Both the position numbers and the translations under genes were made by a program. Of a stretch of 64,000 nucleotides of DNA, positions 1 to 12,299 are shown piece by piece. This DNA is from Simmondsia chinensis. Lineage: Eukaryota; Streptophyta; Magnoliopsida; Caryophyllales; Simmondsiaceae. Location of the stretch: NCBI GenBank assembly GCA_018398585.1, contig JAGTTD010000005.1, forward strand, positions 7,495,355 through 7,559,354, read 5' to 3'. Each line of letters begins with the position of its first letter. Position 1 is the stretch's first letter. Below the pieces are notes generated by a model, which saw nothing but the letters and a program-made list of their open reading frames with translations, was not told the origin of the DNA and did not search any database.

Positions 1-145
1 GCCCAAACTTGACTCGTCATAGGCTCCAGCTCAAGCTAGGCTTAACCCAAGCTCGAAATAAGCCTAAATTTTCAAGCTTTATGATGAGCTGTCTCACAAG
101 GGCTCCCGCGCCAACTAGGCGCATTTGCACCCCTAATGCTACATA
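1..145. repeat. hAT-like MITE fragment at window edge
   Basis: The stretch is built of repeated GCTCAAGC / AAGCTTG-type words and ends in GCACCCCTAA, a typical end of small hAT-like non-autonomous elements whose termini read TAGGGGTG / CACCCCTA. A related stretch lies at about 1030-1130 and another, with both ends, at 59998-60186. The left end is outside the window, so no target duplication can be checked. Confidence 0.3.
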
Positions 146-239
146 ACAGATACACAGGATATTTGTGCCAGAAAATAAGCAAAAGACGATGCTATTGTAA
201 AATAATGAATAATCAACTATGTTTCTTGTACAGCAATGG

Positions 240-424
240 AACTTGATGCCTGTTGGAGATTCATACGTAATTAACAATATAGCCACTGCAATTTATTACT
301 TCCGTTATTTTACCGTTTATAGCCGTTGAAATTCATTACAGCCGATGCCTTAATGCCTGTTACTGTTTATAGCGATTGGAATTCATTGCACCCGATTTTT
401 TAATGCTAGTTACCGTTTTCTAAG

Positions 425-465
<41 letters not shown>

Positions 466-745
466 ATTAGCTATAACAATGGAAATGATCACTTTCGGCC
501 TCTCTCTTTGAATCATCATTCTTGGCCTCTCTCTCTATTGATTTTTCTCTCTCCTCAAAATTTGGGCAAAGTTCAAAGTACGCTTACCCGGCATTTAACG
601 AGTGCAAGTTAAGGATCGGATCACATTAATCCTGGAGGAAGGCCATCAGTTATACTGTGTACACCAGAGCAGTGGTGAAATCGTCTTTTGGGATTGTGGT
701 ACTTACTATGGTGTGGTATCATCGTTTGTAAAATTTTTCTAATTG
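240..745 (+). repeat. LTR-like repeat, copy 1
   Basis: This segment resembles the reverse complement of 13985-14465 over several hundred bases. The shared order is: a GGAATTCATT-rich stretch, an AT microsatellite or TATA region, a CT-rich leader, the words CTTACCCGGCATTTAACG and TTAATCCTGGAGGA, and a final TCGTCTTTTGGGA block. The order promoter-like, pyrimidine-rich leader, conserved end suggests an LTR or its leader. Exact borders and a target duplication were not found. Confidence 0.4.
426..462. repeat. (TA)n microsatellite
   Basis: An uninterrupted TA dinucleotide run of about 18 units lies inside the LTR-like repeat. Confidence 0.9.
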
Positions 746-1283
746 CTCTCTCCTTCATTGCAATGCTCAAATATTATACTTGAATATTAGTTATTTTTTG
801 TAACAGTTTTAAATGCAAAGGGCAAATCCAAACACTGCCATAATTCCTCAAAAGACACAAGAATCCACAATATCAAAGAATATTTTTTAGAAATTTATTC
901 TCTTTCATAGTACTTTTGATTCTGGCTTTAAAGGATTCAAATGCTTGACAAAAACAAGATGAAAAATCAATGATACAACCCATAGAGTAAAGTCCATGTA
1001 CAAATATAATAAATGTATTAATAAGCTTCAAGTTTTCAAGCTGGGTGAGTTTCAACCCAAGCCTAACCCAAGCTAAATGTTGACGAGCTGATCCTCAAGC
1101 CTTACAAGCTCAAGCTCAGCTTATAATTCCCTACTTATAACATTCATTTTTGTTCTCACAAGCGTAATTCCAACTATGCACCAAAACTAGTCAGAAGTCA
1201 GAAAAAGAATCCCTACTAATAGCAAATGTGTGCACAGAGACTACTTACTTCTTACTTAAACGACATTCAGTATACTCGCGTTC

Positions 1284-1505
1284 AATTTACCAAGGTCACA
1301 TTCTCAAAGGTCAGAACAGAAAACATGTAGCTTTCCAAGAAAATTTATCCAAACACAAACACTTGGCACAAAAACTTAATTTACAGGCCCCGTGAATTTA
1401 CCAAGGTCACATTCTCAAAGGTCAGAACAGAAAACATGTAGCTTTCCAAGAAAATTTATCCAAACACAAACACTTGGCACAAAAACTTAATTTATAGGTC
1501 CCGTG
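1284..1505. repeat. Tandem duplication, 2 x 111 bp
   Basis: Two adjacent copies, 1284-1394 and 1395-1505, begin AATTTACCAAGGTCAC and end CCCGTG. I count only two differences between them, both near the end of the unit (ACAGGCCCC against ATAGGTCCC), so the duplication is recent. Neither copy contains a meaningful reading frame. Confidence 0.9.
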
Positions 1506-1728
1506 ATCTTGAATCATCAACCAAGCAAAGACTTCTGTAATCAGAAATCAGTAAATAGGAAACACTGGCAACTGCTATTAAACACAGACATATAAAATCA
1601 CAAGACATACACATGATACGAATAGGGCCGGACAAAACCCCAAACAACTACTACAGTCCTCCAAATCATAGAGATTATGGTTCTAAATTATCCATTATTA
1701 ATATTAATTGGTCTTATGATCAAAACTA

Positions 1729-1848
1729 CAACAACAACAACAACAACCATACAAGTGCCACATGAGCTCCCGGCGAGGCAGGGTCGGGGGGTGAGATGTA
1801 AGCAACCTTACTCCTTCAGAGTGTGACTTGTCCGAGTGCCCCCAACAC
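1729..1848 (-). mobile_element. RTE-LINE/SINE 3' end, 5'-truncated, with 17-bp TSD
   Basis: The segment is flanked by the exact direct repeat TCTTATGATCAAAACTA (1712-1728 and 1849-1865). On the minus strand it reads GTTGGGGG..., then a body with GGTAAGG and CCCCCGACCCTGCC, and ends in a (TTG)n tail. This is the shared 3' module of the SINE/LINE family described at 25471-26031 and 43330-43668. The 5S head is missing, as expected of a 5'-truncated target-primed insertion. Confidence 0.8.
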
Positions 1849-2209
1849 TCTTATGATCAAAACTATTATAATTTATTGTATTAATATTATGTTGTTAAGA
1901 GAAATCCTATTTCATAGGGAGGGCCTTATTTGAAACATTCTCTTAGGGTCCCGAAAATTTTAGGACCGGGCTAGCTACAAATCGAGACTAAATCAAATCA
2001 CCAAAACGCAATCTTATAAAGTTAATGAAATAACAATAATCGTACCAACAAAACCAATACTTAGACTCACATGAACACAGTATAATCCCTAACCCTAATC
2101 TTAACATCCGATTCTCCCAATTAACTTCAGAAAGGTTAAAACTTGACCAACATTAGCCCTAGGTTTCATCAAAACCCTAACTTTCCCCACATTTAGAGAA
2201 TCAAATGCC

Positions 2210-2324
2210 ACGAAATCAAAGCTAAATTTCACCATGAATCTCCACTAAATCTAACACAAACAAAGAGAACTACAACGACCAAAGTAGAGAGAGAGAGTAC
2301 CCGAGGAGAGAGAACGAGGTAGAG

Positions 2325-2365
<41 letters not shown>

Positions 2366-2640
2366 CGGCTGCTGAGAAGTGGTAAGGGGGCGAGGATTTG
2401 CAGAGAGGGGGACTTATTAGGGTTCCTGCAGGGTTGAGCTTCTTTATGCTGATATGCGGGTGCACGATTGTTACCGTGTGCGGGCCAATTAGATTTTGCC
2501 ACGTAGGTAGTAGATTTGTATTGAGATTGGGCTTTTAAATGGGTTGTGTCGCGGCCTTGTGGATTTGTAGGTAAGTTGGGCCTTGTGATGGATTTCAAGT
2601 CAATACAAGGTTGCTTACACTACATATATAAAGAAACCTA
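2210..2640 (-). promoter_or_regulatory. Possible promoter and CT-rich 5' leader of an unidentified minus-strand transcript
   Basis: Read on the minus strand, the segment goes from a TATATATA-like box near 2625 to AACCCTAATAAG, then a long CT run (GA on the plus strand at 2326-2362), then a leader typical of plant 5' UTRs and a GTT-rich stretch that could be a leader intron. No coding exon could be attached downstream (positions below 2200): the only ATG frame near 2234 is about 44 codons and not recognisable. It may be the start of a non-coding or decayed gene. This is inference. Confidence 0.25.
2326..2362. repeat. (GA)n microsatellite
   Basis: A GA run of about 18 units. It produces low-complexity SLSLSL frames in translation, which are not genes. 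Confidence 0.9.
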
Positions 2641-2990
2641 TTCCGCTAGGAGATCTTAAGTTTTAAACTCATCACTTTCTCTCTTTAGAATCGCTTTTCC
2701 TCCTTTGGGATGACGTTATACTTATTACTAATGTAAAACAAAAAATGTATCACCGACCATTATAATATTTTTTTATAAGGTGAGAAGGTATGACATTGTT
2801 CTAATAAGAGTCTCCAATATGTTTGGAGGGAACGATGAAAATCAAATCCAAAATTTCATGCTTGAGTATTGGGTAAGCTAACTATTATAATAAACCTGGA
2901 AGATCAATTGGACTCATAATGTGGCAATGTCCATCTCGTCATTCAGGTTTCCACGCCTTATGTTATATTATCTTTCTGGGAGTTATTTTA

Positions 2991-4583
2991 CTCCATTAGT
3001 CCCTAATTTTTTTTATATTTGTTCAAATTGGTCTTTCATATTTTTCTTTTTTTAAAATATTATCTAATATTTTATTTTATGATAAAATTGGCCGCTCATA
3101 TAATGATCAATATTAGTAAAAATTAAAAAGATAAGTGACTAATTTTATCATAAAATAAAGGATAATATTTAAAAAGATCCCCCCGAACTATTAGTCAAAA
3201 TCAAAGTGGCCCCCAAACTTTCAATTTCATCAATAACATTCTCGAACTATTGGTCAAAATTAATGCCCCCTCCTTCTAATTTTATCAAAGATAGCCCTAA
3301 AGGATATGTCACATGGGGAAAGCATGAAGAGATTAGGGAAGGCCTTTGACAAACAGAAAAAGAGGAATCTGGGGAAAAGGAGAGATAATGATAATGATGC
3401 CAATAAGCTCCTTGCTGCAGAGTGCACGTGAATATGGGGAAAAGACTAGGGCTTGATTTTGAGGGTTTTGATGCACTTATGATTTAGCATCTTACTTCGA
3501 TAGATAAGGGGCATTCCTATCTTTTGGTTTGTCCTACTTCTAAATCCTCCCTAGTGGTGTTTGAGGCTCTTAGTGTTTGCTTGGTTTTGCTTGTATTCCT
3601 GTTTGTTCTGTTTCTGTTGTTTTAATCCCCGTCCATATACTGGTTGACTCGGGGCTCATTTGTTCAAGTTGCCTGCTTTGTATCTCAACTATGTCACTAA
3701 TTATCGAAAAGTAAAACCTATTAGTCAATGTGAACCCCGCCCCTTTCTAATTTCATCAAAGACACTCTCGAACTATTAACTAAAATTAATTTGATCTCCC
3801 AACTGCAAAAATTATATCAAAGATATCCAAAATAATTAAAAAAATTCAAAAAAGCTTTGACTTAGAGTTTCTAAAATTTGATTAAATACTTTTCAAGTGT
3901 CATGAGTCTTTAAAATCTTTTTATGATAACCTAAATTTTGACAACTTTTTTTTTCATGTATTATTCTTATAACTCCGCTAGTATTCCATTAAATTAAACT
4001 AACTTGACACTTTAAAAATAATATAACTAAGGGAAAAAATATCCTTTATACTTAAAAGAATCATAAATATAAAAAAAATTTAAATAATTTTAAAAATAAA
4101 AAATATAATTTTTGTTTGTTTATTTGAAAAATTATTTATTGGTAGATTTAGTTAGTTCTATATTTTCTAAAATTTAAAAGTTATTTTTAAATATTTAAAT
4201 TTAATTTATATTAATTAAATTATGTTTAAGATTTAAAACATTTCTGAAGAAACTAGAAGTTGGAGAAGTTACATTGATTTTGAGCAATAATTTAGTGGAT
4301 ATCTCTAATGAAACTAAAAGTCACATTGATTTTGACCTATAGTTCGAGTGGTGTCTTTGATGAAATTGAAAGTTCGAGGATCACTTTTATTTTGACCAAT
4401 AGTATAGGAAGTCTTTTTGAATATTATTCTAAAATAGGATATGAGATATTATTTTGAAAAAAAAGATGATAAATTAATTTGAATAAATTTAAAACTTTAA
4501 AACCTATTTTGAATAACCAAAAAAAAAAAAAAAAAAAGAGAGATCAATTTAAATAAACTTGGAAATATTTGGGATTAACAGAG
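2991..4583. mobile_element. Composite palindromic MITE with nested insertion
   Basis: The outer ends are imperfect inverted repeats of about 45 bases (CTCCATTAGTCCC... at 2991; ...GGGATTAACAGAG at 4571-4583). Inside is a second inverted pair built of a repeated unit containing GAACTATTGGTCAAAAT and CTTTCAATTTCATCAAAG, at about 3170-3300 and about 4260-4410. A LINE-derived fragment (3405-3715) sits between the inner arms. No clean target duplication was found. Relatives of the outer end occur near 9460-9690 and 21650-21900. Confidence 0.5.
3405..3715 (+). mobile_element. LINE ORF1 C-terminus plus 3' UTR relic, copy 1
   Basis: This is the same sequence module as the reverse strand of 58790-59290 and of 28960-29460. 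A decayed end of a LINE ORF1 protein is followed directly by a T/G-rich 3' region containing TCCTCCCTAGTGG, GAGGCTCTTAGTG and CTGTTGTTTT. A GTCACTAATTA end with an A-rich tail closes it. No ORF2 (endonuclease/reverse transcriptase) lies between the two parts, in this copy or the others. Confidence 0.5.
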
Positions 4584-4975
4584 TTTATAACTTATCTTTC
4601 TATAACACACCATCATCCTAGTCACGTGTCACATGGTTAATGTCCTTATTCTCTTTTTACAAAATTATTTGGTTGGAGAGAAAATTATTTTCTTCCAAAA
4701 AAGAAAAAAAAAAAAAATTGCTCCTAAAGATTTTTACATATGAATATTATTTTATTTCAAATTGTATTATTCAGTTTAGGAAATTAGTTTCGTTATATAA
4801 ATTTTATAAAGTTTGTGCTTGTTTCATTTAAGATTGATATGCTGTGTGTAAGGTTAAAAGAGAAAAGGTATTTCACCTCATAAAAAAGAAAATCTCGTCT
4901 TTTTTTTTTTCTGATAGAATGTTATTTTTTCCTCTATGGCAAAAAATAATTCGATTATTTTCTTCTTGGTTTATT

Positions 4976-5120
4976 ATTATCATTATTTTTGTTGTTATTA
5001 TTATTATTAATATTATTATTTCTATGGGTAATGCTGAGGAGGAGGGGATGTCAGATTCGAACCCACGTCTCGGGGTTAGCCAATTGCCACCCCAAACATT
5101 GGGACAAAATGGAGAAATGC
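4976..5120 (-). mobile_element. tRNA-derived SINE with 14-bp TSD
   Basis: It is flanked by CTTCTTGGTTTATT at 4962-4975 and 5121-5134. On the minus strand the head shows an A-box-like TGGCAATTGGC and a B box GGTTCGAATC, the two internal RNA polymerase III promoter elements of tRNA-derived SINEs. The body runs into an AAT/AAC-rich tail at 4976-5030. The frames predicted here are not genes. Confidence 0.65.
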
Positions 5121-5235
5121 CTTCTTGGTTTATTGTTGCCTCACATGGATAATTATAAAATTGGGACAAAAGAGGATTCTCGTTAAACAAAACAAAGCCT
5201 ACGATATGTTACTCAACTATTTCCCATGTATACAA

Positions 5236-5345
5236 CCAATAAGCTCAACACCCTTGTACTCCAGTGGCTTGGGAAGCTTTAGACCATCCACAGGGTCTCG
5301 AGTTCGAGACACTTTCCCCCACCCCCAATTAAATGACCTTACCAA
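5236..5345 (+). mobile_element. Probable tRNA-derived SINE fragment
   Basis: On the plus strand CCAGTGGCTTGGG looks like a degenerate A box, and GAGTTCGAGAC, 40 bases further, like a B box. A C-rich body and an AT-rich end follow. I found no flanking target duplication, so borders are approximate. Confidence 0.35.
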
Positions 5346-5481
5346 TTATAAAAATATATATATATAACGAACATTGTGTTGTGCCCTTTTTATTCCCATA
5401 TACACCTTTATTCGGATTGACTAAGGACTCGTTTTTTATGGATTTACCTATATTATATCACGACTTTTGTCGCCAATTATC

Positions 5482-5502
5482 GGGGGGGGGAGGGGGGGGG
5501 GG
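5482..5502. repeat. Poly-G tract (G9-A-G11)
   Basis: A run of 20 G interrupted by one A. No gene is associated with it. Confidence 0.9.
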
Positions 5503-5529
5503 AAGAAATCTCTTCATAAAATTGTATAT

Positions 5530-7395
5530 ATGAGAAGATACTTAAATTGACTATATCAAGCTTTGCCAACAATATAACATTTGATTATTATTATTTTTAT
5601 CTAACCATAATAGATGCTTTACAACCATTGAAGAAAACCTAAAATAGAAAAGGTGGAGTCAATGCTTTCCCAATCTACTCATTCAAATTAGAAGAGTAGA
5701 TGAATAAATCCATTAGGATATCCTCTTTTTCAAAATTATTGGAAGTTAGAAATTTGGTGCCAAAAGCCATTAATCTAGCTCAAAAAAAAAGGCTCATTAT
5801 TGTGAGTATTATTCTTCTTTAAAGATTCTTTGGTGTCCTTTTGACCTTGTAGAGCCAAGTGATGAATTCTGAAATTTGACCGTATCTTCTCCTTTATTCA
5901 TGAATGGGTTTATTACAGTCTTTTGATTACGGTTTATTTTATAGCAGAACGTATCTCATCTTTGCTATTTGGAAGTTTAAAAAGAAGGAGCTCAGTTATG
6001 TTTATTGATGAATTGTGACATCATTTGTCAATATGCTCATTTTGGAACAAAGAATTTGCTACCTTTTGGGGTGGGTTTAGCTTCGTGGAAAGACACTCGA
6101 TCTGGTGCCTCATAAAAAATTAATTGTACGTATGATTTGAACACTGTCATTGGTTACTAATAATTCGTTGGTTTCTCCCCCCTTAATTCACTTTATTTCA
6201 CTTACCGAAACTTCTAAGTGTAAGGTGCATGCAGCTCGAGGACGAGTTGTGATAAGCATATATTGACGTGACCGTTGATTATTTGAAAAATACAACTAAT
6301 ATTTAGTATGTAGTCATGAAAAGAACAATGCACTAAATAGATTTTTAGAGAAGCAAGTATGGCGTTAGATTGGTTTGCAAGAGCTAGACGTAGGATGTGC
6401 TAGAAGACAGAAGGGGATACACTGCCCTCTACTCAACTTCGATCATTTTCAACAATGTATTCAAAATGGGGTATTTAAAAGCTTCCATCTTCTTTGCGAC
6501 CCATTTTTCAGATGGCAGGAATGAATACTCCATCATTAAGTATGTATCTTATTTGACATTTGGATACCCCATTGAACTCCTATGAGATATGTATCTATCC
6601 ACTTTATTATCCTAATGAGATTTTGTATATTGCCATTGTGGATTCTTTTAAAGATATTATCATCCTTAACTTTTTTGAAGAGACCTTTAGAAAAACAAAA
6701 CGAGCACAAACCCAAAAAATAAAAAAAAAAAAAGGGGGCAAAGTTGATCTTGACTTCAATAATGGTTGAAAAAGAATCAAAATCAAACTCTAGTTTACTG
6801 TGCTTCAGTAAACTTCATCCACTAAGTCATATCAAGAGTTAACATGCAACGTCGGCGACTAAATGTTAAAATTTAGACTAGACAACAACAAAATAAACTA
6901 AGAAAAATAAAACGAGACTTAAATCCAACATTCATAAGAATTGGATAGATATATTGAGACTTGAATAAATAATATAAAAAAAAATGTATTTAGAAAGAAT
7001 AGATACTTAAAATTTTAGATAAATATTTCTTTTAATTCAAACACTTGGATAAATTTATTCACAAAATAGCTACCCCTGTATATATTATAAAAAATGGGAG
7101 ATCAGAAGCCTAATGCTAACTCTTGCGAAAAAGAGAACACTAATGCTATTAAACAAATATAGGGCACCTTTCATTTGGCCTTCTATTACATGGTCGATTA
7201 CTAGCTAAAGGGAAGGAGGGGAATTTCGCTAGTAATTAACACTAAGAATTATGATAACAAATACCTAACACTAAATACAATGTATAAAATAAATAAAATG
7301 CAAGAAAAATACTGATACAAATACAAAGATTATATTTATCTTCAACAGGAAACGTCTTTTTCATAGCATTTTGGACAAATTTATTGTTCGACTAG
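5530..7395. other. AT-rich intergenic stretch, nothing recognised
   Basis: Scattered short open frames (for example 6397-6585 and 6560-6769) have no recognisable motif, no plausible gene structure and no similarity I can name. No RNA gene or bounded repeat was seen. Confidence 0.5.
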
Positions 7396-7398
7396 TTA

Positions 7399-7965
7399 GG
7401 TTGCGTTTGGTTTAGCTTTTTAACAGCTTAAAGCTGTGAAAAAACTCTTTTTGACTGTAGAGCTTGCGTTTGGTTGGCAAAAAAGATTTTTTTATATCTT
7501 TTTCACAGCTTAAATAAAAAGATAAAAAAGTTATTTTATAACTAAGCAGAAAAAGATGCAAAACTGGATCCTTTACATAACTTATTTCAGAGAAATGATT
7601 TAAAAATATTATATTGATGTTAAATCTTTACTACCATGACCTGCTTTTACTTGTTATCACCACCCCCACCGACCACTACAACTTTTATGGTCTTGGGTCG
7701 CTACACTCACCACTTTCCACTACCATGACAAATTATTATCATGATTCTCTCTTGCCTATTATAATTAGATAATGCATATTATCAAGTCATTTTTGTGATT
7801 ATAGTAGGTAAGTTACTTTTTTAACTTGTATTGAAATGCTTTATTTTATAAAAAAAAATCTTTCTGCACTATACAATCAAATATTTCACTATAAAAAGAT
7901 ACAGATTATATTAAAACAGAAAAATTAAAAAAAAAAGCTGAAATAAGTTGAATCAAACGCATTCT
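7399..7965. mobile_element. Tourist-like (PIF/Harbinger-type) MITE, copy A
   Basis: 567 bp with terminal inverted repeats GGTTGCGTTTGG... and ...CAAACGCATTC, flanked by TTA on both sides (7396-7398, 7966-7968), the 3-bp target of PIF/Harbinger elements. Internally it carries the conserved words TTTTTGACTGTAGAGC, TAAGCAGAAAA and CACTTTCCACTACCATGAC. It shares these, in the opposite orientation, with 40619-41199, and partly with 57320-58360 and 62212-63409. It encodes nothing, so it would depend on a transposase supplied elsewhere. Confidence 0.8.
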
Positions 7966-8169
7966 TAAACAGTCAAACTTTGTGTTTCATAATTATAAAA
8001 TAGTATTTTAAATAGCTTTTAGAGTATAGAAACTTACTTTTGAAAAGTTATTCAAGGCAACTTGTAAAGTTTAGAGTTTAGGTTCTATCATATTAAACAA
8101 TTAGGTACCTTTTTCAAAATTAGATCAATTTTTATTTAAACTTGCTAACGTATGACATAATTATAATAA

Positions 8170-9115
8170 AGATTATTTATATTTTAGTATCCGAATATTT
8201 TTGATAATTATAAAAAGGATCCTAACGTTTTAAAATTATTAAAAAATGACCCTAAGTTTTTATGGTATTAATAAAAAGGACCCTCTCCAGCCACCTAAAC
8301 CCCCTAAAAATAGAAAGACGAGATTATCCTTAAGGAAAATGATATCGTTTTGGTTCTCATTCTTCACACTTACCAAAACAACGTTATTTTGGGTCTGATT
8401 CTTTACACTTTCTAAAATGACGTCGTTTTGATTAATATAAATACAAAAATTTGCATTTTATAATTAGGTAATTTAAATTAAAAAATATATAATTTTGTTC
8501 AAAGGCTCGTCATCTTCTCCATCTGTTGCTTTGCCTCCATTAAAATAAAAAAAAATTAAAGATAATACTCAAAAATTAAATAAATAATAATTAATCTTAA
8601 TAATATAAAATTAAAAATAAATAGACTGAATAATATTATTGTATAAAGTAAAATTAAACAAAAAAGAGCGAAAAATGACATTAAAAAAAATATTTTGGGA
8701 AAGCTCAATGTAGCATTCAATGGTTGAATGAACAAGAAGAAGGAAGATAGAAATATGCATTTGAATTTTAAAAAAAGGGTAAAACAGCAAGGTCAACATT
8801 AACGGTAGAATGAAGAAAATAAAGAAGATAAAGAAGAAGATGAATTAAAATTTTTTTAAACAAAAAAATAGCCTGAGGGATGGGGGGGATTATATTTATT
8901 GTTTTTGTTAAGGGGTAATATGATAGATATACTGTAGCAAATTTTAAAATAGTCTTGCCACGTTAGCGCCGGTGACAGAAAATAACGTCAGGTAGTTGAA
9001 GAGGGTTATTTTTATTAATACGATAAAAACTTAGGGTCTTTTTTAATAATTTCAAAACATCAGGGTCTTTTTTATAATTACCAAAAAGGTTAAGATACTA
9101 AAATATAAATAATAT
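8170..9115. mobile_element. Mutator-type long-TIR MITE
   Basis: Long inverted arms (about 130 bases) begin near TTATTTATATTTTAGTATC at 8174 and mirror up to 9113. They are built of GGACCCT / AGGGTC units separated by poly-T. The flanks TTATAATAA (8161-8169) and TTATAACAA (9116-9124) match at 8 of 9 positions, consistent with a 9-bp Mutator-type duplication. No coding capacity. A shorter relative lies at 15717-16052. Confidence 0.6.
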
Positions 9116-9694
9116 TTATAACAATATATATGTGTCCTCTATTATATTATTATGATTTTTATTATAAAATGTTAATGTAACACATTATTTTACTAATATA
9201 TAGACATCTTTCGTCATAGTTTAGTGACTTTTTTCCTTAATCGGTTGGATTTCCGTTAAAAAAATTGATATAACTCACATATATTGTTGTAATCATTTAC
9301 TTTATTAATGTTAGGTAAAAAAATATTCAAATTTTCACAAAAATTCACCAAATTCTCACATAGGATACCTAAGTGATAAAATTTTAAAACTTTAGAATAC
9401 ATCATTGTATATATTAAAATCTCAAGGTACCTACGTAATTTCCCTTTTTTTCTTTTGTTTCAAATTGGCCCATTGTTTTTTTTCTTGTTCAAAATAGTGT
9501 CTCATATTTTATTTTATAAAAAATTAGTCCCTCAAATTTTTAAGTTTTACTTAATGTCATTTGTAAATAGACCACAATTGTCATAAAGTAAAATATTAGG
9601 AACAATTCAGAACAAAAAAGAGAAACGATAAATTTAAACGAACTCAAGACACTAATTTGAACAAAGATACAAGGATTGGGACTAATGGAGTACC

Positions 9695-9916
9695 ACAACA
9701 ACAGATTCAGTGCCTTAAGGGCTCTCGCATAAGCAGGTTTTAGGAGGATGGATGTACGCAGCCTTACCGCTTCAGGATGTAATCCCGCCGAGAGGCTGTT
9801 TCCAAGAACCCCCAACCTTATAGGGTTATAGCAACACAAAGACTTCTCAGGAGGTCACTTATTCTGATTCTACTTTCACCCAAATATGTTTAATTTCGGA
9901 ATTCTAATTGGAAGCG
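9695..9916 (-). mobile_element. 5S rRNA-headed SINE, copy 1
   Basis: On the minus strand the element starts with a diverged 5S rRNA-like segment (words TTAGAATTCCGAAATTAAAC and GTGACCTCCTGAGAAGTC, matching the 5S A-box to C-box region). It continues with GTTGGGGGTTCTTGGAAACAG, the GGTAAGGCTGCGTACATCC body, and ends in a short GTTGTTGTG tail. The flanks ATGGAGTACC (9685-9694) and ATGGAGTAAC (9917-9926) are a 9-of-10 target duplication. Confidence 0.7.
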
Positions 9917-10171
9917 ATGGAGTAACTAACTCTAAATTAGCAATATAAAATAAAAATGTATAATAATCATAAGAATTTGCAGATAAGTTTTGTTATCATT
10001 TACGGTAAAAGATTCCCGGCCCACAAGGCTATTTGCTCTTTTGACCCTCACTTATCCATTTTTGCTACAGCATCTGATGTGGACCTTCAAATTTTTTTTT
10101 TTTTTTTTGTTTTCAAAAAGGTCCGAAGGCAAAGTTATACATTCTGATCTGCAAATAAGCAGATAAAACCC

Positions 10172-10193
10172 GGGGGGGGGGGGGGGGGGGGGG
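10172..10193. repeat. Poly-G tract (22 G)
   Basis: An uninterrupted run of 22 G, preceded by CCC. Confidence 0.9.
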
Positions 10194-10720
10194 AACAAAT
10201 GTCGTTAGAATCGGGATTCTATTTAGAATTGGGACGGAGCTTTTAGATTCGAAATCGTAGAATCGAATTGAAAATCGTAAGATTCTATATATATTATAAA
10301 TGTTTTCCGTATTAGTATTAGTTATATAATTCAAAAAATTATTAATAAAATATTTATGTATATGGGTATATATATAAGAAATATAATCAAATATGATAAA
10401 ATGTTATCATACAACATAGATGTGTCATTTTATACTACAACAATCATGCCAACTTTTAAGATAGATGCTGCTAATCAAACTTTATATTAAGGTTAAAATA
10501 TAAAACTAAACTTAATTTAAGTCACGAGTATAAACACCCAATTGATGAATCTTAGCAACCTTATGAGCAACTAAATTAGCCGACCTAGGCGTCCGAGAAA
10601 AGGAAAAGAAATAAAAGAGCTAACATAAAATTTACCATTTACATATTTTGAAAAATACTAAGATATTAAATATTTATCATTTGCATATTTTGACATTTGT
10701 ATGTATCATGAGATATCATA

Positions 10721-10847
10721 CAACAACAACAACAACAGTTCCAGTGCCTTGCGGCTCCCGCAGAACGCAGGGTCTGGGGGGGGTGATGTACGTAGCCTTA
10801 CCCCTTCCGGCAGGAAAAGAGACTGTTTTCGGGGACCCCCAACCTGA
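10721..10847 (-). mobile_element. RTE-LINE/SINE 3' end fragment
   Basis: This 127-bp copy of the shared 3' module (CAGGTTGGGGGTCCC..., body, (TTG)5 tail on the minus strand) is flanked by ATATCATA at 10713-10720 and 10848-10855. It has no 5S head and no coding part. Confidence 0.75.
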
Positions 10848-10869
10848 ATATCATAAGATTTAGAAAAAT

Positions 10870-11430
10870 TATTACGTAGGTACCTTGAGGTATGACCGTG
10901 TATTCTCTAAGTACCTTGATGTTTCATCATATACAATTGGGTACTTTAAGATTTAAAAATTTTATTATTTAGGTACTCTGAAGTTTAAAATTTTAACAAT
11001 TAGGTAGACTTCTTCCGAAATTTGATAAATTTTAATTGAAAAATTCTAAGTGAAACATGATTCCGACAATATATAATTATAATAATTACATTTTGATGAT
11101 TTTTATCAAAAAATCCTAATATGACACGCGAGTTTGGCAATATATAGTTAGTTTACATCCAAATTTTGTGAAATTTTTATCATAATTCGGTGAATTTTTG
11201 TTAAAAATATTGACATGATTTATATATATTACTGTAGTCGTGCATTACATTCGCATCTTTTGAATAGAATTAGTTTTATTCTCATAAAAATTTATTGAAC
11301 TCTGACATAGGATATGTAAGTGATAAAAATTCAAATATTAGGGTACTTCATTGCATATATTGAAACGTTGAGATACCTAAATAATAAATGGTCGAAGTTA
11401 GGGGTACTTAAGTGATAGTTTCCTTAAGAC
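10870..11430. repeat. Palindromic MITE family (TAGGTACCTTGA type)
   Basis: The ends form an imperfect inverted pair (ACGTAGGTACCTTGAGG... against ...GGGGTACTTAAGTGATAG). The interior alternates GTACTTTAAGATT and TTTTATTA motifs in both orientations. Related stretches occur at 9300-9450, 12300-12730, 26060-26420 and 60715-61212. No coding potential was seen and no target duplication was identified. Confidence 0.5.
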
Positions 11431-12270
11431 TTATCTTTCAAAAAAGTGTATTTCTTTCACATCAGTAAAGAGGCTAACTTTATTGATGATCATTTTGCAA
11501 AACTAGTCGTTATATGCACATGCTCCCCTTTCTTTTGTAATAATTAGCTAACTTACTTGTATGATTGAGGATTCATACTCTTACAATTATCAAAACAGAA
11601 AAAAATTAATTACAGACTTTGAGACTCCTTTTCGTAGAGGAGAAAACACGATTCTGGGAAGGTATTTTCTTTTTGTTTTTTCCTTTGTTTGGCACAAAGT
11701 GGTGAACGGAAAATTGATCCTGAAGAAAAATGTTTTCCACAATAGAAATGTTAAAGACTCAACGTGGTGAATCTAAAAGAATCCCACAATGGAGTTGTAA
11801 GAAAAAAGATCAATAAATAAGCATAGTGGGTTACTTTATTTAATTACAACTTATTTTAATATAGAACCACACTTAATCTTATATATGAACATTATATATG
11901 TCAACTCTCTGGGTTGGCGTAAAGGCTCGGTGGGGGAAATATGACTTCCTTTGTGAAAGAGAGGAAGTCAACATTGTACTTGAGTCTTTGAAGTCAACAC
12001 CCAAAGTCAGGATGCTTATCAATTCAAAATTGGACTTAAGAGAACAAGCGGGCAATAAATGTTTGAAATGTCGAACTGAAGAATGGCCTGAATAATACTA
12101 GTTTGGTTTGGACATGTGATAAATTAGCTGATCAAGTTTGATTTTAGTCTAGCAAGTATCAGTATATTAAATATGTTTATTACTCTCATCTTAAATGAAG
12201 CTAAAAAGAATCGCATTTTCTTTTAAACTAAACAAAAGCAAATGAAAAGTAGATTCTATTTCTCCCATAA
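11430..12270. other. Unassigned AT-rich sequence
   Basis: Two short frames (11561-11770, 11898-12095) have ordinary composition but no domain I recognise. The second resembles the debris of a retroelement polyprotein but cannot be assigned. No repeat borders were seen. Confidence 0.35.
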
Positions 12271-12299
12271 ACGAATTCTCACTTGCCAAACAGAGCTTA

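Noticed and set aside
2229..2598. Ser/Leu-rich proteins across 2229-2598
   Set aside because: They translate the (GA)n microsatellite and promoter-like DNA.
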